A stretch of DNA of 64,000 nt from Paenibacillus tuaregi (GCF_900086655.1 NZ_LT575476.1:1376241-1440240); one strand, 5' to 3'; counted from the stretch's first letter, positions 54,943 through 64,000 are shown. Numbers and translations: made by a program. Notes: generated by a model not told the origin, from the letters alone.

Positions 54943-55677
54943 ATGAAATATCGTAAAATGGCGCCGTATGCGGCTGTCTTGTTGGCTCTAGCCCCTATGA
55001 TATCAGTATACTTTGCACATTCTTTGATTTTGCATCTATTGGCATGCATATGGGGGTTACTCGTGGGTCTGCTCTATTATCAGTATATGAAGCGTCAGAA
55101 CGAGAAAGAGAGGAAGCGGCTGCTGGATTCGTTTCAGAGGACGGCTACTGCTACACTTGGACATCATCGGCACGACTGGATGAATGATTTGCAAATTTTG
55201 TATGGTTATATTCAGCTTGGCAAGCATGATAAACTTGTGCATTGTGTGGAAAGAATAAAGGAACGGATGAATACAGAGAGCAGTATATCCAAACTCGGCA
55301 TCCCTGCATTGGTGTTCTATCTGCAGTCGTTCCGTGAGGTTAACGGGTCTGTTCATCTGGATGTTGAAATTGAGGAAGGGCTGCAGCTCGGGGATCTGCT
55401 GGACGATGGGCAAGCGGAGGAATTGACCGATGCCATTATGGATACGATTCGTGCGTATCAATTTACTGGACGTTCTTCCTGGGGAGAGATTCTGGAACTT
55501 AAGATGTCCATGTATACAGAAAACCGGGAAGTTGTAGTTATGTTTGAGCAGGATGGGAATTGTGGGAATGCAGAGATGCTGAGACAGCGTATTGAGGAGA
55601 CGGTCCAAGGCAAGCGGATCAAAGCCGGTCTTACGGGGTCTCCTCAATCCTCTTTGGAGCTGCGCATACCATGTTGA
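54943..55677 (+). CDS. spo0B: Sporulation phosphotransferase Spo0B, membrane-anchored form
   Basis: A 244-residue protein. The phospho-accepting His77 lies in LGHHRHDWMNDLQILYGYI, the Spo0B H-box that passes phosphate from Spo0F to Spo0A. The C-terminal half is a degenerate kinase-type domain. Unlike soluble B. subtilis Spo0B (about 190 residues), this one begins with two hydrophobic segments (residues ~8-26 and 28-46), which suggests membrane attachment. It is followed by obg, as in Bacillus. ATG 54943 has only a weak AGGAAT site. Confidence 0.88.
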   Translation: MKYRKMAPYAAVLLALAPMISVYFAHSLILHLLACIWGLLVGLLYYQYMKRQNEKERKRLLDSFQRTATATLGHHRHDWMNDLQILYGYIQLGKHDKLVHCVERIKERMNTESSISKLGIPALVFYLQSFREVNGSVHLDVEIEEGLQLGDLLDDGQAEELTDAIMDTIRAYQFTGRSSWGEILELKMSMYTENREVVVMFEQDGNCGNAEMLRQRIEETVQGKRIKAGLTGSPQSSLELRIPC

Positions 55678-55698
55678 ATTATATAATGAGGTGAAACC

Positions 55699-57012
55699 AT
55701 GTTTGTAGATAAAGCGAAGATCTATGTAAAAGGCGGTGACGGAGGCGATGGAATTGTCTCCTTCCGACGTGAAAAATATGTGCCGGAGGGAGGCCCTGCC
55801 GGTGGTGATGGCGGACGCGGCGGTGATGTGATTTTTCGCGTGGATGAAGGTCTGCGTACGTTGATGGACTTCCGTTATCAGCGTCACTTCAAAGCCCAGC
55901 GTGGGGAGAAGGGCCGCAATAAAAGCCAGCATGGTGCTGGTGCTGATGATATGATCGTCCGGATTCCGCCAGGAACGGTAATTATCGATGAGGATACCCA
56001 GGAGGTTCTGGCGGATCTGACCCGTCATGGACAGCAGGTGGTCGTAGCCCGCGGCGGACGTGGCGGACGCGGCAACATCCGTTTTGCAACTCCAAACAAC
56101 CCGGCTCCAGAGCTTGCAGAGAATGGGGAAGAGGGTCAGGAGCGTTATATTATTCTTGAGTTGAAAGTGATGGCTGATGTAGGGCTTGTTGGATTTCCAA
56201 GTGTCGGAAAGTCCACCTTGTTATCCGTAGTCTCCGCCGCGAAGCCGAAGATTGGAGCTTATCATTTCACTACCATCACACCGAATCTTGGGGTAGTTGA
56301 TGTGGGCGAGGGAAGAAGCTTTGTAATGGCCGATCTGCCGGGTCTGATCGAAGGTGCACATGAGGGCGTGGGACTTGGTCATGAATTTCTCAGACACGTT
56401 GAGAGGACAAGAGTAATTATTCATGTCGTGGATATGGCTGGTTCCGAAGGCCGGGATCCCTTTGAGGATTGGCAGAAGATTAATGGGGAACTGAAGCTGT
56501 ACAATGCGGACCTGGAGAATCGGCCTCAGATTGTGGCGGCGAACAAGATGGACATGCCGGAGTCCTCAGAGAACCTGGAGGCCTTCCGTGCGAAGGTTGC
56601 TGAGGTTCGTCCGGATTTAGAAATTTATCCAATCTCCTCGCTGACCCGGGAAGGTGTGCAGGAACTGCTGTACCGTGCGGCTGACCTGCTGGACGAAATA
56701 CCGGAAGCACCTGCCATTGAAGAAGTGACAGAGCTGAATGAACGCAAGATCTACAAACTGGATAAGAAGGAAGATAACAGCTTTGTCATTAAGCGTGAGA
56801 ATGAAGCTTTTGTTGTGGAAAGTCCGGCGATTGAACGGATGATGAAGCGGATGCAGCTTAACAGTCATGAGGCGATTCTGAAACTTGCGCGCACGATGCG
56901 CCACATGGGGATCGATGATGAGCTTCGTAAAAGAGGCGCGGAAGACGGGACGATTGTCCGTATCGGTGACTTTGAATTTGAATTTGTGGAAGGCAGCAGT
57001 TACTATTACTAA
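55699..57012 (+). CDS. obg: GTPase Obg/CgtA
   Basis: A 437-residue GTPase for ribosome assembly and stress control. The glycine-rich Obg fold spans residues 1-158 ([38 protein letters not shown]). The G domain has G1 [12 protein letters not shown]3 [12 protein letters not shown] and G4 NKMD. A C-terminal OCT domain follows (~350-425). AGGTGA lies upstream. Co-transcribed with spo0B; a terminator follows. Confidence 0.97.
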   Translation: MFVDKAKIYVKGGDGGDGIVSFRREKYVPEGGPAGGDGGRGGDVIFRVDEGLRTLMDFRYQRHFKAQRGEKGRNKSQHGAGADDMIVRIPPGTVIIDEDTQEVLADLTRHGQQVVVARGGRGGRGNIRFATPNNPAPELAENGEEGQERYIILELKVMADVGLVGFPSVGKSTLLSVVSAAKPKIGAYHFTTITPNLGVVDVGEGRSFVMADLPGLIEGAHEGVGLGHEFLRHVERTRVIIHVVDMAGSEGRDPFEDWQKINGELKLYNADLENRPQIVAANKMDMPESSENLEAFRAKVAEVRPDLEIYPISSLTREGVQELLYRAADLLDEIPEAPAIEEVTELNERKIYKLDKKEDNSFVIKRENEAFVVESPAIERMMKRMQLNSHEAILKLARTMRHMGIDDELRKRGAEDGTIVRIGDFEFEFVEGSSYYY

Positions 57013-57019
57013 CACTAAT

Positions 57020-57060
57020 GCCGTCTGTTGTCTGGAATAGGGACAGCAGACGGCTTTTTT
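57020..57060 (+). terminator. Terminator of spo0B-obg
   Basis: GCCGTCTGTTGTC (57020-57032) pairs with GACAGCAGACGGC (57042-57054; one G-T), followed by TTTTTT. Confidence 0.93.
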
Positions 57061-57080
57061 ATTAAAAGGTCCTCTATCTA

Positions 57081-57109
57081 TTGCCCGGACGAGCTCTATC
57101 CTTTATAAT
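57081..57109 (+). promoter_or_regulatory. Promoter of the pheB-hom-thrB-pheA-ilvE cluster
   Basis: TTGCCC (57081-57086), a 17-bp spacer, TATAAT (57104-57109). No T-box or other leader motif is visible in the 42 bp before the first gene. Confidence 0.68.
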
Positions 57110-57151
57110 GTCCACTATGGGAAAACAATAGTCTTTATTAGGAGGACGTTT

Positions 57152-57589
57152 GTGAAAGAACGTTATTATCTGGTGCGGGAGGATATTCTGCCGGAAGGTG
57201 TGGTCAAAGCCCTTCAAGCCAAACAGCTGCTAGCCAGTGGCGAGGTGAAGACGGTTCATGAGGCTGTAGAGCAGGTGGGCATCAGCCGCAGCGCTTTTTA
57301 TAAGTATAAAGATGGGATTCATGTGCTTAATCAGCTGGAGCGGGACCGGATTGTGACGGTATCATTCGATCTCGAACACCGTTCAGGAATACTATCAGAG
57401 GTGCTTGCTCTTGTTGCGGGCTTCGGAGGCAATGTTCTTACGATTAATCAAAGCATCCCGCTTCAAGGAAGGGCGAATGTGGTTATTTCCGTTGAAACCT
57501 CAAATCTGACAGAAGAGCTGGATGATCTCACAGCATCCCTTCAGGAGACTCCTGGAGTGCGGAGAGTTCATATCATTGGCCAAGGTTAG
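57152..57589 (+). CDS. pheB: ACT-domain protein PheB
   Basis: A 145-residue protein. The N-terminal part looks like a small helix-turn-helix (EAVEQVGISRSAFYKYKDG). The C-terminal ACT domain is at ~70-143 (FDLEHRSGILSEVLALVAGFG). This is the UPF0735/PheB family, placed next to obg in Bacillales; annotated there as a chorismate mutase-related protein without proof of activity. It probably senses an amino acid. GTG 57152 follows AGGAGG. Confidence 0.9.
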   Translation: MKERYYLVREDILPEGVVKALQAKQLLASGEVKTVHEAVEQVGISRSAFYKYKDGIHVLNQLERDRIVTVSFDLEHRSGILSEVLALVAGFGGNVLTINQSIPLQGRANVVISVETSNLTEELDDLTASLQETPGVRRVHIIGQG

Positions 57590-57636
57590 GCGGATGTATA
57601 TAGATTAATAGTTTTATTAAATAGGAGGAGTAACGG

Positions 57637-58923
57637 ATGAAACCTGTTAGAGTTGGATTATTGGGACTAGGGACCGTGGGGACGGGTGTGGTCCGTATTG
57701 TGGAAGGTCATCAGGAGGATCTGAGCAGTCAGGTTGGTTCTCCGATTGTGATTGAGAAGATTGCGGTCAAGAGTATGGATAAAGCAAGAAATATTGCAAT
57801 TGATGCCAGCAAGCTTACGGATAATCCGCTGGATGTAATTAGAGACCCGGAGATCGATGTAATCGTCGAAGTAATGGGCGGAGTTGAAGGGACCAAGGAA
57901 TACATTTTGGAAGCATTGGAACGCGGAAAGCATATTGTAACTGCAAACAAGGATCTGATGGCTCTGTACGGCTCCGAGATTCTGGCCAAGGCCATGGAGA
58001 AACAGTGTGATGTGTTTTATGAGGCCAGCGTGGCTGGAGGAATCCCGATAATCCGAACGCTGATCGAAGGATTCTCTTCCGACCGGATTATGAAGATCAT
58101 GGGGATCGTGAATGGAACGACCAACTATATTTTGACCAAAATGAGCCAAGAGGGCGCTTCTTATGAGGATGTTCTTAAAGAAGCCCAGGAGCTCGGGTAT
58201 GCAGAATCAGATCCAACCTCCGATGTGGAAGGTCTGGATGCCGCCCGCAAGATGGCGATTTTGGGCACTTTGGGATTCCGGACGAATGTTGAGCTAAGTG
58301 ATGTGAGTGTGCGAGGCATTTCCAGTGTCTCCAAGGAAGATATTTTGTATGCCAAACAGCTTGGTTATGAAATGAAGCTGCTCGGGATTGCGGACAGACA
58401 GGACGATCAGTTCAGTATTACGGTACAGCCAACGATGGTTAAGAAATCTCACCCGATTGCTTCGGTGAATGGTGTCTTTAATGCTGTCTATGTGTACGGT
58501 GAAGCTGTCGGGGAGACCATGTTCTACGGCCCTGGGGCCGGTGAAATGCCGACGGCTACTTCGGTTGTTGCTGATTTGGTGGCTGTGGTGAAGAATTTGA
58601 AGTTGGGCGTTAACGGCTTGAAAGCAATTGTCCCTTATAAACCTAAGAAGCTCAAGAGCGATGAAGAGATTGCTTATAAGAACTTTCTGCTTCTCCACGT
58701 TGAGGACAAAGCCGGGGTTCTGGCCCAAATCACACAAGTGTTCGCAGAATATGAAGTCAGTCTGGAATCGGTGGTTCAGTCACCTAATGAACAGCACTCT
58801 GATGTTGAAATCATGATTGTCACACATGACGCGAGCCAAGCGAGTATGAATAAGGTGCTTCGTCATTTTGAGTCCTTAAGTGTGATCCGCCGGATTAAGA
58901 GTGTGTATCGTGTTGAAGGCTAA
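57637..58923 (+). CDS. hom: Homoserine dehydrogenase
   Basis: A 428-residue enzyme of threonine and methionine synthesis. The NAD(P) site is GLLGLGTVGTGVVRI (near residues 8-22). KHIVTANKDLMALYG, EASVAGGIPIIRTL (catalytic and substrate region) and GLDAARKMAILG follow, and a regulatory ACT domain lies at ~350-425 (VEDKAGVLAQITQVF). AGGAGGAG precedes ATG 57637. thrB follows after 25 bp; thrC is not in the window. Confidence 0.97.
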   Translation: MKPVRVGLLGLGTVGTGVVRIVEGHQEDLSSQVGSPIVIEKIAVKSMDKARNIAIDASKLTDNPLDVIRDPEIDVIVEVMGGVEGTKEYILEALERGKHIVTANKDLMALYGSEILAKAMEKQCDVFYEASVAGGIPIIRTLIEGFSSDRIMKIMGIVNGTTNYILTKMSQEGASYEDVLKEAQELGYAESDPTSDVEGLDAARKMAILGTLGFRTNVELSDVSVRGISSVSKEDILYAKQLGYEMKLLGIADRQDDQFSITVQPTMVKKSHPIASVNGVFNAVYVYGEAVGETMFYGPGAGEMPTATSVVADLVAVVKNLKLGVNGLKAIVPYKPKKLKSDEEIAYKNFLLLHVEDKAGVLAQITQVFAEYEVSLESVVQSPNEQHSDVEIMIVTHDASQASMNKVLRHFESLSVIRRIKSVYRVEG

Positions 58924-58948
58924 TCACTTAGGCAAAGGAGTTTAAGTC

Positions 58949-59926
58949 ATGAGTTCTCCAGTATTAAACGGTGTCCGGGTGAAGGTTCCCGCGAGTACCG
59001 CGAATTTAGGTCCAGGCTTCGATACCTTAGGAATGGCTCTATCGTTGTATGCATGGATTGAGATGAAGCCGGCGCATCAAACCAAGTTCCATCTTTATGG
59101 TGATGAGATGAACGGAATCCCGACCGATAAGACCAACCTCATCTACCAGGTGGCCCAATCCGTATTTCAAGAAGCCGGAGTGGACCTGCCTGAGCTTGAA
59201 ATTTCAATGTATTCTGATATTCCTTTAACCAGGGGGCTAGGGAGCAGCGCATCCGCTATTATTGGAGCGCTTGCAGCGGCCAATGAATTAATAGGGGTAC
59301 CTTTAACAAAAGATAAGCTGTTTGATATGGCTACAGCACTCGAGAAGCACCCAGACAACGTGGGGGCCTCCTTGTTCGGAGGCATCATTGCCGCCAGCTG
59401 GAATGGACAGCATGCGGATTATATCCGTATTGAACCGCCAACTGGGATGGGGGTACTTGTTGCTATTCCTGATTTTCAGCTGTCTACTTCAAAAGCCCGG
59501 GGAGTGCTGCCTGAACAGGTGACTTTATCCGATGCGGTGTACAACATCAGCCGCTCTTCATTATTGACTGCCGCCCTGTCGGCTGGACGACTTGATCTGA
59601 TTGCATCTGCCATGCGTGACCGGCTGCATCAACCTTATAGAGCTTCGATGATTCCTGGAATGTCCAGAATTCTGGAGGAGGCTCCGTCGCATGGCGCACT
59701 TGGCGCGGCGCTAAGTGGTGCGGGTCCTACGCTGCTTGCTCTAGTGGACAAAGAAGCAGGAACTGGTGCTCAGCTGGAGCAATTTCTTGAAGATGTTCTT
59801 GGAGAGCAGGGCATTAGCGCTAGAACGTTATGGCTGGAGCCTGACAAGGACGGAGTTGTTGTTGTAGCCGGTGCTTCAGAGGAAGTGTCGTTCATGGATT
59901 CTATTAAAGGGGAATACACAGCATGA
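58949..59926 (+). CDS. thrB: Homoserine kinase
   Basis: A 325-residue GHMP kinase. It has VPASTANLGPGFDTLGMAL at the start, the ATP loop LTRGLGSSASAIIGALAA and, near the end, GAALSGAGPTLLALV. It phosphorylates homoserine for threonine synthase. Its stop overlaps the pheA start (ATGA). Confidence 0.97.
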   Translation: MSSPVLNGVRVKVPASTANLGPGFDTLGMALSLYAWIEMKPAHQTKFHLYGDEMNGIPTDKTNLIYQVAQSVFQEAGVDLPELEISMYSDIPLTRGLGSSASAIIGALAAANELIGVPLTKDKLFDMATALEKHPDNVGASLFGGIIAASWNGQHADYIRIEPPTGMGVLVAIPDFQLSTSKARGVLPEQVTLSDAVYNISRSSLLTAALSAGRLDLIASAMRDRLHQPYRASMIPGMSRILEEAPSHGALGAALSGAGPTLLALVDKEAGTGAQLEQFLEDVLGEQGISARTLWLEPDKDGVVVVAGASEEVSFMDSIKGEYTA

Positions 59927-60813
59927 AAAGAATTGCTCTACTGCCAGATGGGACGGTTTCCCACGAAGCGGCGCTCTATTTATTTGGTGAAGAACCCGTT
60001 GAGCTGGTTCATTATAAGCAAATCTCGGATGTGTTTTTGTCTACCGCGAATGGAGATACCGACTATAGTGTAATTCCGATCGAGAATACGATCGAAGGTT
60101 CCGTGTCGCTGCATATGGATTGGCTTGTGCATGAGGTTGACATTCCTATGCAGGCGGAATGGGTGTATCCGTCGATCCAAAACCTGGTGGGAAGAAGAGA
60201 TGAAGTTGAGTCTTCAGAGGGAAAACCGGATTGGTCCAAAGTGACCAAGGTTATCTCTCATCCTGTCGCTATGGCTCAGTGTCTGCAATTTATTCGCTCT
60301 CATATGCCGCAGGCTGAGCTTGAGCATGTAGGAAGCACCTCCGAAGCTATTGAGACGGTTAAAAACAATCCCGGCAAGGGTTGGCTTGCGATTGGCACTC
60401 TGCTTGGAGCCAGACGCCATGGACTGGATGTATTGGCTGAGAAGGTGACTGATCACGATAACAATTTCACCCGCTTTATTTTGATTGGACCATCCAAACC
60501 CAAGGTGCTCAAAGCATCCGGTGAGGACAAAACCAGTATTCTGGTTACGCTGCCTTCTGATTTTCCGGGGGCGCTGCATCAGGTGCTTTCTGCATTCTCA
60601 TGGCGTAAGCTGAACTTGTCCCGTATTGAATCAAGACCAACGAAGAAAAAGTTGGGCAGTTACTATTTCTATATCGATGTACTCCATGGTTTAGACTCCG
60701 TACTGCTCCCTGCAGCAATTGCCGAGATTGAAGCGCTAGGGTGCCAGGTCCGCATTCTGGGTTCGTATTTAAGTTATTCTTATGAGAATACAATGACGGA
60801 GGTACAGAACTGA
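59923..60813 (+). CDS. pheA: Prephenate dehydratase
   Basis: A 296-residue enzyme making phenylpyruvate. The catalytic domain has DYSVIPIENTIEGSV, WLAIGTLLGARRHGL and the TRF motif in DNNFTRFILIG. The regulatory ACT domain follows at ~205-285 with LSRIESRPTKKKLGSYYFYID (the phenylalanine-binding ESRP motif), so feedback by phenylalanine is likely. It has no chorismate mutase domain. Coupled to thrB before it and ilvE after it (1-base overlap). Confidence 0.95.
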   Translation: MKRIALLPDGTVSHEAALYLFGEEPVELVHYKQISDVFLSTANGDTDYSVIPIENTIEGSVSLHMDWLVHEVDIPMQAEWVYPSIQNLVGRRDEVESSEGKPDWSKVTKVISHPVAMAQCLQFIRSHMPQAELEHVGSTSEAIETVKNNPGKGWLAIGTLLGARRHGLDVLAEKVTDHDNNFTRFILIGPSKPKVLKASGEDKTSILVTLPSDFPGALHQVLSAFSWRKLNLSRIESRPTKKKLGSYYFYIDVLHGLDSVLLPAAIAEIEALGCQVRILGSYLSYSYENTMTEVQN

Positions 60814-61694
60814 TGGCTGAACAGTGGATTTACTTGGATGGAGAGTTTGTAACGAAGGAAAAAGCTACTGTATCTGTATTCGATCACGGTTTCCTTTATG
60901 GGGATGGCATATTTGAAGGTATCCGCATATACAATGGGAATATTTTTAAATGCAAGGAGCATTTGGAGCGCCTATATGATTCAGCTAAATCCATTCAGTT
61001 GAATATTCCTCTCTCTTATCAGGAGATGGAAGATGCGCTTGTTGAGACCCTTCGCCGTAATGAGCTTCGCAATGGATATATTCGCCTTGTCGTTTCCAGG
61101 GGCGTAGGGAATCTAGGGCTTGATCCCAACCGCTGTCCTAAGGCTTCTGTTATTATTATTGCGGAGCAGCTTGCAATCTACTCTGAGGAAGCGTACAAGA
61201 CGGGGCTGAAGACGGTTTCGGTATCGACCCGCCGGAATATTCCTGATGCTTTGAATCCTAAGATTAAGTCATTGAATTACTTAAATAACATCCTGGTCAA
61301 AATCCAGTCCAATCTGGCTGGAGCCGGCGAGGCAATTATGCTGAATGCGCAAGGGTATGTTACAGAGGGATCGGGAGATAACATTTTTATCGTAAAAAAA
61401 GGAGTTATCACCACTCCCCCTTGTTATCTGGGAGCGTTAGAAGGCATTACACGTCAAGCGATCATCGAAATTTGCGAGCGGATAGGCTTGAAGCTGAAAG
61501 AAGAGCCTTTCACGCTTCATGATGTTTATATTGCGGATGAGGTGTTCCTAACGGGTACGGCCGCCGAGGTTATTGCGGTTCGTGAAGTAGATGGCCGGAT
61601 CATCGGTGAGGGCCAGGCTGGTCCGATCACACTTCGTCTGCTTGAGGAATTTAGAAGTATAGTGGATCAAGATGGTGTTAAAGTGTGGGAGTAA
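60813..61694 (+). CDS. ilvE: Branched-chain amino acid aminotransferase
   Basis: A 293-residue class IV PLP aminotransferase. It shows FDHGFLYGDGIFEGIRIY, the PLP lysine region KSLNYLNNILVK, EGSGDNIFIVKKG and FLTGTAAEVIAVREVDGR. The short, single-domain form matches archaeal-type IlvE. D-amino acid aminotransferase is the main alternative. ATG 60813 shares a base with the pheA stop. Last gene of the cluster; terminator at 61722. Confidence 0.9.
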   Translation: MAEQWIYLDGEFVTKEKATVSVFDHGFLYGDGIFEGIRIYNGNIFKCKEHLERLYDSAKSIQLNIPLSYQEMEDALVETLRRNELRNGYIRLVVSRGVGNLGLDPNRCPKASVIIIAEQLAIYSEEAYKTGLKTVSVSTRRNIPDALNPKIKSLNYLNNILVKIQSNLAGAGEAIMLNAQGYVTEGSGDNIFIVKKGVITTPPCYLGALEGITRQAIIEICERIGLKLKEEPFTLHDVYIADEVFLTGTAAEVIAVREVDGRIIGEGQAGPITLRLLEEFRSIVDQDGVKVWE

Positions 61695-61721
61695 CAACGG
61701 AATAGCTGATTCTAAAGTTTC

Positions 61722-61763
61722 AAATCCTTTCTGCCTTTCAGTAGGTAGAAAGGATTTTTTTAT
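61722..61763 (+). terminator. Terminator of the pheB-ilvE cluster
   Basis: AAATCCTTTCTGCC pairs with GGTAGAAAGGATTT, followed by a T-run. Confidence 0.93.
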
Positions 61764-61862
61764 TTTCGAGGATGTCAAAACCCGGGCTCTTGCATAGGAT
61801 GTATTAAATGGGCAAGGGGCGAATATCACGGCCCTAAGAAGAATTTAGGAGGTCTGTGTCAG

Positions 61863-63365
61863 GTGAAAATACACATTGTGCAGCAGGGAGATACCCTGTT
61901 TGAGTTGTCCAAGAAATATGATGTTCCGCTTCAGAAGCTGATCGATGCTAATCCGCAGCTCGCGAATCCGGATCAATTGAATATTGGGGACAAGGTCAAA
62001 GTGCCAACGGTTGGGGTGCCTATAGGGAATCAAGGCGGGAGCAATGTAATCTATAAGCACGAGGTGAAGGAAGGGGATACGCTTTGGAAATTGTCCAAAG
62101 CCTGGGGAATCCCGCTGGATTCCATTATCAGTGCGAATCCGCAGCTTGCCAATCCCGATGACCTCAAGGTTGGTGATATCGTGAATATCCCGTCTGCGGG
62201 GAAAGCTAATACGACAGCGCCTCAGGCAGGCAGCGGTTCTATGGGAACTGGGGATAAAGCCCATACAGCTCCGATAATTTCGGAGGGGAAGAAGAGTACC
62301 GCTCCTATTGAAGGCGGTAAAAAGAACACAGCTCCGATTGAGCAGGTACCTGTGCCTGAAGTTCCAACACCGCTCCCAGCACCAGCACCAGCGCCAGTTG
62401 TACCGCCGGTCATCGAGATTCAGCCAGCTCCCCCAGCCCCCCAACCTATAATTCCTCAGTATAATATTGAGGTGGAGTACTCTGAGATTAGCGCACCTAA
62501 CTATGTCTTTGAGTTCCAGCAGCCACCGGTATATCAGTATGTGCCTGAGTATCAGCCACAGCCTGAGCCTTATGTCCCTGAGTATAAACCTGAGCCGATT
62601 AAAGAATCGCCCTGCGGCTGTGGCTCAAGCTCCCACCATTTATTTAAACAATATCCAGTCGAAGCAGAGAAAGTCTCGGGACTTTATGATTATGCTCCGA
62701 TGACAGAACAGCCATTCCAATCATACCAACCGCAAGGTCATTATCAAGCGGAAAATCCGTCTTTTCTAGGTGAGTATCCAGGAATCTCGGCTGCTCCGAT
62801 TTATGAATGGCCTCAGGTCTATCCGCCTGTTGAGCCCTGCCCACCAGCTTGGCCTTATCATCATGGCATGCACCATGCTCCATATGGTTACGGCCCGGAA
62901 CAGAACATAGGAGGAGCCCAATATTCTCCTCAAGGCTCTCCATGGGGAATGGAGTATTCACAGACTCCTTACCAGCATCCATATCCGTGTGCTCCTTACG
63001 GCGCTTTCCACTCTGTTCAACCACAACCATACGGATATTCCACTCCGGTTGAGCCTTATGGAGGCTATGAGCTGCCGCCGCAGCCTTCAGTGCCCCATTA
63101 TCCACTTGGTGGGTTCGGTGTATCGGATGTGATAAGAGAAGAACGTGAAGATATTGCCTCAGAAGATACTCCTGTCATCCAAGGGTTTGAGGGACAGGAT
63201 AGTGAAGCTGATATACAAGAAGGAGCGAAACGGGAAACAAGAAAAGAGGGGAAGAAGGCCCGGACTTCAAACAGTAGTCCTGCAAAAAAGGAAAGGGAGA
63301 AAGCCAGTTCGAAGCCAGCAACTAAAAATAAAGACACCAGACAAAATCCTTGGATTAATGAATAA
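61863..63365 (+). CDS. safA: Spore coat/cortex assembly protein SafA
   Basis: A 500-residue protein. Two N-terminal LysM domains lie at residues ~2-47 (IHIVQQGDTLFELSKKYDV) and ~64-110 (HEVKEGDTLWKLSKAWGIP); B. subtilis SafA has one. The middle is Pro/Tyr/Gln-rich and repetitive (YVPEYQPQPEPYVPEYKPEP), with a CGCGSSSHH patch. The C-terminus is basic (KRETRKEGKKARTSN). It binds cortex peptidoglycan and SpoVID and recruits inner-coat proteins. GTG 61863 follows GGAGGT at 9 bp. It lies after the obg-pheA region as in Bacillus. Confidence 0.87.
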   Translation: MKIHIVQQGDTLFELSKKYDVPLQKLIDANPQLANPDQLNIGDKVKVPTVGVPIGNQGGSNVIYKHEVKEGDTLWKLSKAWGIPLDSIISANPQLANPDDLKVGDIVNIPSAGKANTTAPQAGSGSMGTGDKAHTAPIISEGKKSTAPIEGGKKNTAPIEQVPVPEVPTPLPAPAPAPVVPPVIEIQPAPPAPQPIIPQYNIEVEYSEISAPNYVFEFQQPPVYQYVPEYQPQPEPYVPEYKPEPIKESPCGCGSSSHHLFKQYPVEAEKVSGLYDYAPMTEQPFQSYQPQGHYQAENPSFLGEYPGISAAPIYEWPQVYPPVEPCPPAWPYHHGMHHAPYGYGPEQNIGGAQYSPQGSPWGMEYSQTPYQHPYPCAPYGAFHSVQPQPYGYSTPVEPYGGYELPPQPSVPHYPLGGFGVSDVIREEREDIASEDTPVIQGFEGQDSEADIQEGAKRETRKEGKKARTSNSSPAKKEREKASSKPATKNKDTRQNPWINE

Positions 63366-63374
63366 ATAAAGAAT

Positions 63375-63413
63375 GCGGGAGGCTCGCGAGGAGTCTTCCG
63401 CTTTGTATCTGTT
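63375..63413 (+). terminator. Probable terminator of safA
   Basis: GCGGGAGGCTC (63375-63385) pairs with GAGTCTTCCGC (63391-63401) through two G-T pairs. A poor T-tract follows. Confidence 0.55.
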
Positions 63414-63439
63414 TCCATAATTTATACTATATAAATTGC

Positions 63440-63468
63440 TTGTACAATTAGTCGAAAGATGTTATATT
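63440..63468 (+). promoter_or_regulatory. rRNA operon promoter P1
   Basis: TTGTAC (63440-63445), a 17-bp spacer, TATATT (63463-63468). Confidence 0.7.
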
Positions 63469-63541
63469 ATAAATCCGGCCGCGAGGTTGGGGGTAAGAAC
63501 TGAGCGATTTTATATGAATTAAATTCTTCGAAAAAAAGTTC

Positions 63542-63570
63542 TTGCATCTAGAATGCGAATGTGATATATT
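63542..63570 (+). promoter_or_regulatory. rRNA operon promoter P2
   Basis: TTGCAT (63542-63547), a 17-bp spacer, TATATT (63565-63570). The tandem arrangement P1-P2, about 100 bp apart, is usual for rrn operons. Confidence 0.72.
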
Positions 63571-63639
63571 ATAAGAGTTGCTGCTGAGACACCGAATGCT
63601 AACTAAGTCGATGGTGAAGCGGTTGACCAACTGAGAAAT

Positions 63640-63652
63640 TGATCTTTGAAAA
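63640..63652 (+). promoter_or_regulatory. boxA antitermination site of the rRNA leader
   Basis: TGATCTTTGAAAA, close to the boxA consensus TGCTCTTTGAAAA found ahead of Bacillus rRNA genes. Confidence 0.7.
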
Positions 63653-63797
63653 CTGAACAACGAGTGAGATACAAGATTGAAGAACTTCGATTCTTTAGTC
63701 AAATGAGAAGTGAAATTCTCGTCAGTTTCAAAATGAGCAAGTCAAACACCTGAATGAAAGACCTTCTGCCTTTAGGTCAGAAGAACATTTCATTCTT

Positions 63798-64000
63798 TAA
63801 TGGAGAGTTTGATCCTGGCTCAGGACGAACGCTGGCGGCGTGCCTAATACATGCAAGTCGAGCGGACTTGATGGAGAGCTTGCTCTCCTGATGGTTAGCG
63901 GCGGACGGGTGAGTAACACGTAGGTAACCTGCCTGTAAGACTGGGATAACTACCGGAAACGGTAGCTAATACCGGATACGCAAGTTTCTCGCATGAGGGA
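63798..64000 (+). rRNA. 16S ribosomal RNA, 5' end only
   Basis: AGAGTTTGATCCTGGCTCAG (from 63805) is the universal 16S start. CGAACGCTGGCGGCGTGCC and a Bacillales V1 loop follow. The mature 5' end is placed at about 63798 by comparison with E. coli numbering. The gene runs off the window after ~203 bases. Its sequence agrees with Paenibacillus but was not compared against a database. Confidence 0.97.

Overview
The window is chromosomal DNA of a spore-forming Firmicute, most probably a Paenibacillus. The evidence is the Bacillales gene order clpP-clpX-lonB-lonA-ysxC-hemAXCDBL, the spore-coat pair spoVID/safA, spoIVFA-spoIVFB, spo0B-obg, an AGGAGG-rich set of ribosome binding sites, frequent TTG/GTG starts, and a 16S rRNA 5' end entering at the right edge. 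I saw no phage, insertion sequence or CRISPR array.

Layout. 1-2.5 kb (minus strand): a TetR-type regulator (cut by the window edge), an ABC exporter whose promoter carries a perfect 14-bp palindrome, and a PilZ protein. 2.6-7.0 kb: a secreted protein and pstS-pstC-pstA behind a Pho-box-like promoter; pstB is not next to them. 7.0-10.2 kb: a thioredoxin-type glutathione peroxidase and a cystine-type amino acid ABC importer. 10.2-10.6 kb: tRNA-Arg(TCT) followed by two degenerate tRNA-ended repeat units. 10.7-21.6 kb: protein quality control (tig, clpP, clpX, lonB, lonA) with ispG inserted and ysxC at the end. 21.7-23.0 kb: an unknown gene and speD behind a foldable leader. 23.2-32.0 kb: the haem/siroheme operon, with a cobA-hemD fusion, ending in an RluA-type pseudouridine synthase. 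32-40 kb: spoVID, a T-box-controlled valS, an 88-bp tandem repeat array, folC and murC.

40-44.9 kb: a tightly coupled three-gene cassette (binding-protein/VWA lipoprotein, XpaC-like membrane protein, second binding-protein-like surface protein) that I cannot assign to a described system, then a SpoIIB-like SPOR protein. 45-54.8 kb: maf-radC-mreBCD-minCD (cell shape and division), spoIVFA-spoIVFB (pro-sigma-K processing) behind a sigma-E-like promoter, an RNase E/G gene, and rplU-prp-rpmA behind an L21 autoregulatory leader. 54.9-61.7 kb: spo0B, obg, and an amino acid cluster pheB-hom-thrB-pheA-ilvE. 61.8-64 kb: safA, then the promoters and first 200 bases of an rRNA operon.

The themes are sporulation (spo0B phosphorelay, sigma-F-type lonB promoter, spoIVFA/FB, spoVID, safA, SpoIIB-like protein), cell envelope (murC, mre, min) and core metabolism. 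All function calls come from reading translations and motifs by eye; no database search or folding program was run.
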